The notes below the pieces were generated by a model. That model saw only the letters and a program-made list of their open reading frames with translations, had not been told where the DNA came from and made no database searches. A stretch of 64,000 nucleotides of DNA from Ailurus styani (lineage: Eukaryota; Chordata; Mammalia; Carnivora; Ailuridae), in assembly GCA_002007465.1 (NCBI GenBank), contig LNAC01000859.1, forward strand, positions 136,551 through 200,550, read 5' to 3'. Shown piece after piece: positions 34,531-45,159 of this stretch. Positions within the stretch are counted from its first letter, which is position 1, and each line of letters starts with the position of its first letter. The translations under genes were made by a program, and so were the position numbers.

Positions 34531-34605
34531 AAAGTGGTTGAGAAGAAGCACTTATTTCACCTTGACTAACATAATCACTTAGATATGGTTACTTGATTAA
34601 TATCT
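34525..34605. repeat. unclassified local repeat, copy B
   Basis: 'gaggaggaaagtggttgaga' + 'agaagcacttatttcacctt' + 'gactaacataatcac', the counterpart of copy A at 32093. After that block the two copies diverge quickly ('ttgattaatatctgagtctc' versus 'attaattagcataataaaaa'). Confidence 0.7.
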
Positions 34606-37600
34606 GAGTCTCTCCCAGGACCTCAAACTCGGAAAGAATAGGGATTCAGTCAATTTTTGCTCTTTGATTAATCCAGCCCAGCTCCAATTCCCAAGGACAG
34701 TGCTTCTCAAAGTACCTGTGATGAAGAATCGATCTTTTTATTTCCACTCTGTCATGGATAAATAGTTTGTGAAAACAAATACTGCTGGAAGCAACATAAA
34801 AAATACAAGCCCGTTTATTTATTATTAAATTCTACAGACACAAAATTGCTGTTACGGTGCACTTATCTCGTCAGGGCCAGTAACCGTTGTGCTGTCCACT
34901 GACCACTCACTCCTTGAAGAGCCTGACCTGGTAGAAACTCATTAAAAATGTGTAGCCTGTCTGAACAATCCACCCATCAGAACATGAACAATTCAGCAAT
35001 AAATTAAAGTTGGATCATGGTTTTTCTAGAACTTGATCTCTTTGGTCCCCCCCCCCATTTTATTGCCAGTTCTGAGACGTTAACAGGGTGGTGAATCCGA
35101 CCCCTATTTTTAAGCAGCTACACTGAGGACAAAGGACAGGCCTGTTGGAGGGATGGTCCCTGACTGAGTAGCGGGATAGAAAGGGACTCAGTTCTCTCAA
35201 CTCCCAGGCCACTGCTTTTTTCCATAGACCTCAGTGCTTTTTCTCCCCCTGCAATCAAATTGGACATGCAGCATTAATCAGCGAGCTGTAAGCACTTTCG
35301 TTTTCACTTCTGGCTAGCAGATTCCAGTGAATCTCTAATTTACACGTTTCAGCTCTGCAGACATTTACAGACCAATGTTCTAAGAGCTAGTTTTTAATTT
35401 GGCTTAGCATCCACTTCTGTATTTATAATGTTAAGATGTGTATTTAATTGTCATTCCAGAAGAGATCCTGCCACAAATAATCAATGGTTCCCAAAAGATC
35501 AGTGTGCAGTAAATCCCATTCTACTTTTCTATTAGTCTGTAAATAGGTATGCCTTTTGTAGTATTGGCTAGTAGAAAACAGCTAGTAAAAAAACCAACAT
35601 AATAACTATGACAACATCAGCAAATCATTGGCAAAATGTCCTTTCCAACAACTTATTCAAAAGGATAAAAGTAAACCTATATTCAAAATCTTGGTGACCA
35701 TTTTTTTAAAGGATGTCTATTGAACAAGCTATCATTTACCTATCTTTTCTGGAAAAAAGTACATATCAAACTGCTAACGGTAATGATCTATTGAGAATAC
35801 AGCAGACTGGAAGTAGGAAATAGGGGACCCTTCCATCTTTGCACATTTCTGTACTTTAAAAAATTTTTCTCATGAATATGTATTTAAATGAATATGTAAT
35901 ACTTTATTAATAATATATGGGTGATGGAAGTGATTCTAGGAAGTCTAAATGTTTTAAACATGAATATATATTTAAAACAAATGTGTAATATTTTATTAAT
36001 ACATTTTATTACTTTATCCACTGAACTTCGAAATAAAGCAACATGCAAGGCAGGTTCTTAGCCCTTTAGTAGACAGATGACGGAACTACTGTGGAGGTAC
36101 AGGGCTGAGATGCCAGGGGAAATATCTGTTATGCCAAATTTGTGAGCTTCCCACTTCCTTATGCTGCAGGGCAAAGACAAACGAGCACATTGTATCAGTT
36201 AATGGAATCTCCTTGTATTTCTAACTTAGGTCTCCAGGGGTAGATAAACAACAAAAAGGACCCATGTGAAACTTACAGTGTGACAGTGATACAACCCAGA
36301 ATTTGCGGTAGTTCTGAGTCACACTTGTTCAGGTACATTTGGTCAGAAGTATATTTTATATTTTAATTACCCTACCAAACTTTTCCCCTGGTCTGGTAAA
36401 ATCAGTAAGAGATTCACTTAGTCTCTAAAAGGTTAGCGATGAGTACAAAGAACATGTTAAGTTGGCAAAGGTCACATACCACACTGAAGATAATTTTATC
36501 TGATAACCAAAGATACTCTAGGAGGGAAAAAGCATAATGCAAATATTTACCAGATCATAAACTTAATTTTATACCACAGGTCCAATAACACATAATTTGC
36601 TTGCAGTGGACTATTTCTTAAAAAAAAATAAAAAAAAAAAGAACACTGAAGGTATTTAAAATGAGAAAGTTACTAACAATATCATGTTAGTCTCAGCTTT
36701 TCCTCTTGACCAGTTAAAAACTATGATATTTGTTTTAAGAGAGGATGCGCCATGGAGAAAACCAAGTCTTGGTGTTAAGAAGAAATAATACTAAATTAAC
36801 AGGCTGCAATTTTAAGCTCTAAAGAAATCTTAAGAGAACCTGAGAAAATGCCATGAAAATTTGTAACAAAAAAAATGAGCAGAAAAGAAAAATCACATTC
36901 CTGGGCCTTTTCTTGCTCCCCACTCCCCGTTATGTAGAATGGCAACCAGAGGAAAGAACTAAAGGTTAAGAAGATCCCTGATATCCTCTATCTGGCAGGA
37001 GTTAAGAGAAGCACATGTCTCCTTCTTGATATGGATAGAGTTATCCCTTGGGACCTTATTAGCTACAGAAGGAAAAAAAACAACAACAACTTGGTTATCA
37101 CCCTTAAATTCCCTACTTGCTTAAAGCAATTTCTAGAGAGAAGATACACATGTGTAGCATTATCTAATGAAGTCATGGCTACTGGGATTTTCTAAATTTC
37201 TAAGTGTCTTTCCAAGCATTAGCAAAGTGGTATATGTGATTTTTCTTTCTTTCCTTTTTTTTTCTTTCTTTTTTACTAATTGGGGTGACCATTATTAGAT
37301 AAGGTTGGAAGGTACAGAGAGTGTCAAAGTTAATTTCTCATTTTCTTTCTAAAATCTACCATAGGTTTGTTCCACAAAACATTGTATTTGCCATATTGTT
37401 ATGTGAATTGCTGTTCTTAATATTTATTATACAGCGTGAAACTTTGTAATCGTATTGTTAGTTTTTACAAAAAGGCATGAGATATAAGTGATTCTGTCAT
37501 AGATAAAGTAATAGCCGTCAGAGAGTTTTCCGTTGCATGAATTTCTGCATTCAGTACCCATGTGTGGAAACCTTTTCTCTACAGGTTACAAAGTTGGAAT

Positions 37601-38210
37601 ATCCTTTAATATATTTTGATGTTTTGACTCAGATATTGAGCCACTGACTCCCCTGAAGACCTGGTTATAAACGCTGTGCTTTCCTTTCTCTGGCGCTAAT
37701 TTTCTTACCCTTCTCTACTATACATTCAGTAAAACCCGTGAAGGAAGTTTGCATGCAGGAAGAGGCGAGCTCCCTAGCCAGTAACGGCATCCTTACTTGC
37801 AAACGTGAACTCTTAAGGCATTCCTCCCACCAAACCCCTTTCTCTAAACAAACAAACAAAAAACCAAACAAAACACAAAACAACAAAAGAAAAAATTCAG
37901 ACATAGAATTTTGAAGAGATTTTGAAGAATTTTGAAGAAAGCATAATGGTGTTTAGAGGAATATGTCCACCATTGCCTGTCCCAATTGTTCTGAACCCTA
38001 ATGGATACACGTGGAGGGCAAATGATGGGAAAGTTTTCTGTGAACCTTTAATCACCTCCCAAACTGTTGGCAAAGTGAAGGAGAGGTAGCATCAATATTC
38101 GCAGATTGTCTATGAAACAAACAATCACAGACCTAAGAAAGAAAGAGAAAGAGAAAGGGAGAGTAATTCTGAGCAGTAACTGAGACTTAACCTGGTAGTT
38201 GAGGGACAGT
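34606..38210. other. repeat-poor intronic block, candidate conserved non-coding DNA
   Basis: About 3.6 kb in which I recognise no SINE, L1, L2 or LTR, unlike the flanking DNA. A weak MER5-like start occurs at about 34700 ('cagtgcttctcaaagtacct'). Stretches such as 35268-35480 are AT-rich with several TAAT/ATTA cores and preserved CpGs. No exon is seen. The fragments of frame at 37665-37904 look incidental. Confidence 0.45.
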
Positions 38211-38214
38211 TAGT

Positions 38215-38340
38215 GGCTGCTAACATGTGTTAGCCCCTGGTGCCCTGCAAAATTTTCTGGTTACCTCCCTTCATTCCCAAAACGATTCCATGAAATAGTT
38301 ATTGTACAGAGAAATTACAACTGCTAAACGAAAATTGTAT
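38215..38340 (+). mobile_element. MIR SINE fragment
   Basis: 'tgctaacatgtgttagcccc', then 'tcattcccaaaacgattcca', 'tgaaatagttattgtacaga' resemble the MIR stretch around 'cctcacaacaaccctatgaggtagg'. Confidence 0.55.
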
Positions 38341-38449
38341 CTGCAAAGGTTTTCCCACAGAACCGCCCCCACCGTGTCACCACTTTCCTTTGTGACACCT
38401 GTCCCACACTAACCTTCCTCATAGCACTGTCACACTTGTGCAATGGGAC

Positions 38450-38700
38450 GAGTAACACTGTGGTGAAGAGAATGGGTGTTGTTAGCTAGAGAATCACAGA
38501 TTCAAACCGAGGTCTGTCACTTTTAAGTCAGGTGGTTTGGACACTCTGTCTGAACCCTAGCTTCCCCATAGAAACAATAGAGATGGGGATAGCATTTACA
38601 TCACAGGATAACTGATATGATTAAATGAGTTAATGGCTGCAGAGTATTTAACCCCATACCTGGTCCATAACAAGGAAGAGTTTAGCATTATCTTTGAAGG
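38450..38700 (+). mobile_element. MIR SINE
   Basis: 'atcacagattcaaaccgagg', 'cacttttaagtcaggtgg', 'taacatcacaggataactga'-type text and 'gattaaatgagttaatggct' match MIR second-half blocks. Confidence 0.75.
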
Positions 38701-38764
38701 GAGGGGTAGTTACTGGTTTTCTTCATGTTCCTACAATGTGTCTATGCAGAAGGAGGCCCAGGGT

Positions 38765-38998
38765 AAGGGCTTATTATTAATTTTATTATTTTATTTAAAT
38801 TCAATTAATTAACATGTAGTTTATTATTAGTTTCAGAGATAGGGTTCAGTGATTCATCAGTTGCAGTAACACCTGTTGCTCATTACATCACGTGCCCTCC
38901 TTAATGCCCATCACGCAGCAACCCCAACCCCCCACCACCAGCAACACTCAGTTTGTTCTCTAGAGTCTTTTATGGTTAGTCTCCCTCTCTGACTTCAT
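38765..38998 (-). mobile_element. L1 3' end, inverted
   Basis: Reversed carnivore L1 3' UTR: 'tcaattaattaacatgtagt', 'ttagtttcagagatagggtt', 'cagtgattcatcagttgc', 'catcacgtgccctccttaat', 'gcccatcacgcag', 'gttctctagagtcttttatg'. Confidence 0.9.
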
Positions 38999-39113
38999 CT
39001 AAGGGTTTTAAATGCTTATTGAATGAATGACGAATGAAGAAATGAATGGATGGATAGATGAATAATTATCTGAATATCAGGACAGCATTCTTATTACTTA
39101 AGTTCCAACTGCA

Positions 39114-39259
39114 GGGGCGCCTGGGAGGCTCACTGGGTTTAGTACCTGACTCTTGATTTTGGCTCAGGTCATGATCTCAGAGTCATGAGACTGAACCCCA
39201 CATCAAGCTCTCTACTCAGTGGGGAGTTTGCTTGTCCCTCTCTGTCTGCTCCTCCCCCT

Positions 39260-39299
<40 letters not shown>

Positions 39300-39329
39300 A
39301 AATAAATAAAATCTTAAAAAAATAAATAA
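39114..39329 (+). mobile_element. CAN-SINE with target-site duplication
   Basis: Plus-oriented older-type SINE ('ggggcgcctgggaggctcac', 'agtacctgactcttgatttt') with a long (TC)n body and AAATAAAT tail. Flanks 'agttccaactgc' (39101-39112) and 'agctccaattgc' (39330-39341) form an imperfect duplication. Confidence 0.93.
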
Positions 39330-39384
39330 AGCTCCAATTGCCTTCATTATTTTCCTCTTCCTGGAGTGGAATAAGTTTCTCTGA

Positions 39385-39495
39385 CTGTTCTCAGTTATTA
39401 AGCACCTAGTACAGTGCAAGTTCCTTTACATTACTTATCTCTTTTAATTCCCCAAATAATTTCATGAAATGGTTATTACACAGAAAAATTGGACC
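39385..39495 (+). mobile_element. MIR SINE fragment
   Basis: 'tattaagcacctagtacagt', 'tttacattacttatctcttt', 'taattccccaaataatttca' and 'atggttattacacagaaaaa' follow the MIR core order. Confidence 0.7.
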
Positions 39496-39639
39496 AGACT
39501 GTATCCAATGGCCTGCATATTTATAACATGGGGCATAAGCGTTCTTACATACCTAAGGCAAGAACAATAAAAAATGATTGTTTCCTTATCATTACCTCTC
39601 TGTGTCACATCTAAAAATGAGTTTCTCCAATGCCTCATT

Positions 39640-39835
39640 TAAGAAATGAGAATGTGAGATAAAGAGCGAGCTGGATAATCTCTTGCTGTTGGTTCTAGGG
39701 CTTTAAAAATATTCCCTGACCTTTCCAAGCATGAGTTTCCTTATTCATAAAATTGGGACACAATAGTAATTATATGTGTCTGACAGTATTGTGATAATTA
39801 AATGAGATAATGTGTAGAAAAAGGTGCATCATGTA
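39640..39835 (+). mobile_element. MIR SINE
   Basis: 'gagtttccttattcataaaa', 'ttgggacacaatagtaatta', 'tattgtgataattaaatgag' and 'ataatgtgtagaaaaaggtg' match the 'cctcatctgtaaaatggggata...gattaaatgagataatg' region. Confidence 0.78.
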
Positions 39836-40748
39836 AGGATAAGTGGATGGATTTTTCTTTGAGGGGACAGGCAGCTGCTTCCCTACCATCCCTTTTACAG
39901 TGTCTTCTTGAAAATATTCAGGTATAGCAGGACCAACCTTTTGATTTTCCAATGTAAGGTTAGGACTTCTGACCCTTCAAATGGTAAATGCAAGGCTCCA
40001 GAATTAGTTCAGAATTAGCTTTCCCTCACTGGAGAAATAGGAGACAGTCAGGTGCATCTATTTATCTCTCAAGAAGATAGAGGGGTTGTCATTGTTCTTT
40101 ATTCTACTTTACTGTATAAATACGTGTGAGACTCTGTACAGACCTCGTAGTCATTTTGATGTCACCATACATCCCTACACTATGATGAGTTGTGTTTTCT
40201 CTCTTTCTTCTATACAGGTACAGAGGGGTCTCTTTTGGGACAGGGTCATTTTTATTTCCCCAACAATTATAAAGTTCCAAAAATTTTTAATTGTTGAGGT
40301 TGTTTTTGTAATTACTGTAATTATCATCACTTCACAACTATGGTGATGGAAAATTATGCCATTATCCAGATTAAAAAGATGATCAAATACTTCTGACCCT
40401 AGCTCATTGGGTAAGTTCTACCAGAAGTGGTTTTCTCAAAAGTTCAGTTGAATATATTCTTTTTCCCTTTGTATTAAACTTATTTTTATCTTATTTTAAT
40501 GCCAAGAGGAGAATACAAAGATAAAAATTATTAAATTTTCAACTGTCAGACCCCTGTAATGAAAGATAAATTTCTTTTGGGTCATAGTAAATGGTTGAAC
40601 TTCAAAATGAAAACACATACCAAGTTTTCACATACTCTAATTGTTATATACAAATATTAAAGAGGAAACAAAGTAGAGTAGTAAAACAAATGCAAAAGAT
40701 GCTATGAAATTCTGTGCACTAACATAACCTTCTAAAATAAAATACATC
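39836..40748. other. intronic DNA without recognised elements
   Basis: No gene or repeat recognised. The 86-residue plus-strand frame at 40086-40346 has no domain and no exon-like borders. Confidence 0.4.
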
Positions 40749-40925
40749 ATGGGGTGCCTGGTTCAGTTAAGGGTTCAACTCTTGATTTAGGCACAGGTCA
40801 TGATTTTAGGGTCATGAGATCATGTCCTATATCAGGTTTTGCTGTACTGGGTGTGGAGCATGCTTAAGGTTCTCTCTCCCCTTCTCCCTCTGCCCCCACC
40901 CCTGTTCTCTCTCTCTCAAACAAAT
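40749..40925 (+). mobile_element. CAN-SINE, diverged
   Basis: Plus-oriented, degraded head 'ggggtgcctggttcagttaa', then 'aggcacaggtcatgatttta', 'gggtcatgagatcatgtcc', CT-rich body and a decayed tail 'caaacaaattg'. Target-site duplication not discernible. Confidence 0.85.
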
Positions 40926-40989
40926 TGTAAGTTAACTCTTATAATTAAATGCAGTATTTATTTTTTAAGGCTTAAAGATCAAACAGGAT

Positions 40990-41690
40990 GCCCAAAATCA
41001 AATTCATTGCTGTCTCCGTTACTGTCAGTTCTCTCCTCGTATCTCCTCACAAACCTCCTCTTCCTATTGACTTTCCTTATGTCTAGTAATGGCACCCATG
41101 GATTTCCAAGTTTGAAAGTTCTTTAACATTAACCATTCATTGGCCAAGTCTGTCTTCTGTGCTTGTTCTACCACACTTCTTACCACAAAATATTCTGATT
41201 TTCTCTCAGTCATTCCCACCAGACCAAATATTTTTTATGAATGCCTGAACATATGCATTTTGCTCTGTAATTCTTAGCATCCATCTTGCCAGTGGCCAAA
41301 TAAAACCGTGGTTGAATAAATTAACACATGAAATTCCTTAGATTATATGGCTATGATTTCTTTCTCATCTATTCCCTACCTTTAATTCTCAGTTTTTCTA
41401 TGTTAGTTTGTGTTCTCAGTCCTAATAACCTCCTCTTAACACTTGCCCGTACCACCTATTTATCCTCTTCGCATTTGTAGGATACATTTTCACAGAGCCC
41501 TGCTCCTATTTCTCACTCCTGGCTCAGAAATGCCCACTGGCCCTCAGCTGCCTTCAAAAGTGTCTCTCACCGAAAGGACATAACCCCAACTAACATTCTG
41601 GTCTTTCTACATATAACCCAATTTCAACAATTGTTCCAGCCATCTTCCCATACACGATGCTTCACATTTGCTTACATGTAATCCTAAGAA
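40990..41690 (+). mobile_element. LINE-2 ORF2 fragment
   Basis: L2 ORF2 phrases in degraded form: 'tgctgtctccgttactgtca', 'ctaataacctcctcttaaca' (the 'caatagcctcctaactggtc' block), 'cactggccctcagctgcctt' and 'cattctggtctttctacat'. The plus-strand frame at 40839-41126 runs across its 5' side and is not a gene. Confidence 0.55.
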
Positions 41691-41933
41691 GACAGATAAA
41701 TTTAGCATCTTACATATTTGTCCTGAAACACATAAAGTCAAACTTAAAGAATATAAGGGGGTTTTAACATGAGCATAATTTCCAAAATCTAAAAAAGAGA
41801 GGAGGAATCCTTGCTATATTACTGTTCTCTAAAGTGGCCTCTCTAACCCAACAATGTGTCAAAGAATCGAATCTTATATAGTCAAGACTGAATCTTAATT
41901 TGATTTTTAAAAGCAAAAAGCTTATTATTTTTT

Positions 41934-41976
41934 GTATTATCTTTTGTGCTAAAAAAGTATTATCTTTTGTGCTAAA
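41934..41976. repeat. two-copy 23-bp tandem repeat
   Basis: The unit 'gtattatcttttgtgctaaa' occurs at 41934 and again at 41957, spaced 23 bp, without mismatch in those 20 bases. Confidence 0.9.
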
Positions 41977-42035
41977 TATTTTTATCTTCAATATGTACTC
42001 TAATATATAAGTCAACCATCAACCATAGTGGGTAG

Positions 42036-42076
42036 TATCATGTGTACTAAGGTAGCAATCCTTAGTACACATGATA
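42036..42076. repeat. perfect 17-bp inverted repeat (hairpin)
   Basis: Arms tatcatgtgtactaagg (42036-42052) and ccttagtacacatgata (42060-42076) are exact reverse complements around a 7-base loop. The stem is too short for a typical microRNA precursor. No T run follows to suggest a Pol III terminator. Confidence 0.95.
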
Positions 42077-44686
42077 ACTATTATAAAATCATGCATTAAT
42101 GCCTCCCATGTGTGTGTCTGTTGAATATTACCCAACAGAAGCTTCTATTGTGATCTTCCTGTGCCACTGCTTCCTCCTTCTCTTTTCTGTACTCTGGTTT
42201 CCCTCGTAAAAGCTCAGACCATTTCCAGATCACTTACTAACCTCAAGACCTTGGCATCCCGAAGATTTTTATTCTTAAACTGACTTCTGGACTTTCCAAA
42301 AGACATTCCAAACCTCTGAGGGCAGTTCAAGAATAGAACAGCTTACCCCTTCAAAGGTCCCTGAAGCAATGCTTTTCAAGGGATAATTAGGCTTTGGAGT
42401 ATGACCTGTTCCTCACCAGGCAAGACCCTGACATAGTGGGAGCCCAAACCATACTGCCTCAGGGAGCTAGTAAATCCCCACAAGTCTTCATTCAGCTCAC
42501 AGCATTTGGCTCCAGTTCAGTCATTACTGTTTTACAAAAGAAATGAGCCCAGAAGACAGGAAACGGAAAACATTTAGTAATATGATATGATTTTTAAAAA
42601 AATAACTGGTTAGGACCACCTCTTGAAAAACTTTGGTTAAGGTAGTGAATGGGCTAAATCATTTCTGCCTTCGCTTTCTATTATTATTCAGTTATCTATG
42701 TATGTACTTGATTCTGTGATCTCAATCAGTGCGGCTCATTTTTACCTAGCCATCCTTCTCCTTCCCCAGCTCTGTCGTGTTAATTTTGAGCCTGGGCATC
42801 ATATAGTGAACTTGAAGTTTCTCTCCTTTTAGAATCGGGTCATTGGCTTCCTTGTTTTTGCCCAAAGTCGATACATGAAGAGAAATAGGTTACTCCAGTT
42901 TGTTTTCAGAGGGGGAGAGGGGAAGGCTGGGGAGAAACAGAGATTTGCCTCTTTCTCTTTGTGATTTCTGAGGGCTCTACCCTGAACTACTGATAGAAAA
43001 GAGGTTGTTGTAATAATTTGCAATCATTTACTGAAAGGGGCTCCCTGACTTCCTGCTTTGTCTCCATTTTCTTAAGAGCATCAGGCTTCTGCATAGTTAT
43101 AACTTGAATGCTATTCAGCCAATTGTGACCCTTATGGTTTTATGTATATTTCCTGACATATAAAGAGAATAATTGTATGTAGCCATTTAATACAACCGTT
43201 CCTTCAGGTCTAAGACCTATAGTCTCTTCTAGCATTAAGTTTCAGAGAAAAGGAGTCTATGTGTAATCTGCATTCTCCTTTTCCAGCAACACCCAAATCT
43301 CTTTCATTTTGGTAAATTAAAGCAGCATACTTCAAATAACAATTTTTTTTATGACATTGGCTATATTTAGCATAGACTGCAATGTTCGTTGTAGTGTGGT
43401 AGTACATTAGTAGCCTGAAATTTTGTACATAGGAACTAAAACCCATTTTTTAAATACACATTGTAAATATATGGCCATGATCAAAGCAATTGAAAAACAT
43501 GATGAATGCAGCATGATACAATTTTCACCAGGAATACCTCAAACATATATATAATTTCAGGGTAATACACACTGATCCTCAAAACCACAGTTTACACATG
43601 ACTAACACAGTACACAAAATCTACATATTCTTGAAATATTCTTTTCATTTTTAGATGTGGATTAAAGTGTATTTTGAAGTAATTAAGTTTTTCAATGAGT
43701 AGATATCCCTACAATAGATATCAATATCAAACATTTCAAACCCATAACAAGGTTTCCCAGTTCTTAAGCTAAAATCTATGCACTACTTAGTAATTACAGA
43801 AAGAACTGTGCCCATACAAACCAGTGGGGGAAAACAAAATAAACCCAGATAGCCCCCCAGATTAAAATCCATTTTAGATAAGCAACAGAAAATCCTCAAA
43901 GATTTCACATTGAACATACTTTATGCTGACGACTTGAAGCAACAGCACCAAAGAGGAGACCTAATAAATGAACCTTCCCCAAAGAATACCTTTTTTAAAT
44001 CATATTCTAACTACCTTAAAAGAACTATACCACTTGTATGCTTCTAAAAGAATTATCAGAAACTGTATACATAATTGAAAACAAACATTTGTAATCCTAA
44101 ACTGAAATCTTATTACTTTTGGTGTTAAAGAAACACACTTGCTTAGAAATAATAAATTCTTTCATGAGTTTTTTCTTTTCTTTCTCTCTATGGAATTTTC
44201 AATTTAAGTGCACCAAAATCTAGGGTAAATAAACACCAAAAACATAGAATACATTTTTTTTTACCTTATCTAATTTTGACATTCTCCCAGGATTTGAGAT
44301 GGATGTTTCAAAAGTACCTAACATTTTTCCTCAAGTTTCTGATATGGTCAACCCTTTAGATGCCACCTGAACTAGGAAAACATTGGCAGTCTTATCAGAG
44401 TCTCCTGCTGTCATTCCACTGCTGCATGGGACAGTCTTCAACAAGACTTAGACAAACCTCATTCATCAATATTCTACTCTGGAAAAGCTGACACTTACTG
44501 TGAATTCTGCTCTTCAACTTAAATACCAGTGTCTGTGGCAGCCAATTCTATCATTGCAGAGACAGCATCCCTCAGGCGAGGTCCAACCTTTCTCTCCAAG
44601 TGCACCCAGGGATTAGTCTGACTTCCCCTAAATTCTCTCCTCTGCACAGTAAGAGCTAATCTTTCCTGTATGAAGCAGGAGATGGT

Positions 44687-44700
44687 GTTGCTATGACAAC
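44687..44700. promoter_or_regulatory. possible RFX X-box motif
   Basis: GTTGCTATGACAAC fits the X-box consensus RYYNYYATRRNRAC at every position and is close to the palindromic GTTGCCATGGCAAC form bound by RFX factors. One or two degenerate matches are expected by chance in 64 kb, so functional relevance is unproven. Confidence 0.35.
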
Positions 44701-45127
44701 AGAGCACATTCTAGCAGTGGGACTACGGAGATGAGCCTTCAAAGACTCAGGGAAACGTGTACTCAGTTTTCCTCCAGGGCTATGGGCTCCTTCCTTCAGG
44801 ATTTAATCCCCCAACAAGTTTACTGACAGACTGAGTTGTTGATTATCTATGCATTTTGCTACAGGGAGATCACTGATTAAGAACATGGCTGGAAGATCAC
44901 AGAGTTATTTAATAAAAGTGTCATTCTCAGTTATATTAAATTTCCAGTTGTAACTGCTTTGTATAGCTGTTTTAAAACACTAGCCTCACTTAAATTTAAA
45001 GCATTCTGCTTACCATGAAGTTTTTCAAAAATGATATTGATGTGTTGAGAAGGACATTATCAAGGGGAAAGCTTTATCTTCTTTCGTTTGTTTTATATCA
45101 TCACCAATGTATCAACTTGAAGGTTAG

Positions 45128-45129
<2 letters not shown>

Positions 45130-45158
<29 letters not shown>
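45130..45158. repeat. (AC)14 microsatellite
   Basis: Uninterrupted AC dinucleotides, followed by TCC. Confidence 0.95.

Positions 45159-45159
<1 letters not shown>

Noticed and set aside
42036..42076. Hairpin as a microRNA precursor
   Set aside because: The stem is only 17 bp, shorter than needed for Drosha/Dicer processing. Pairing does not extend beyond the arms.
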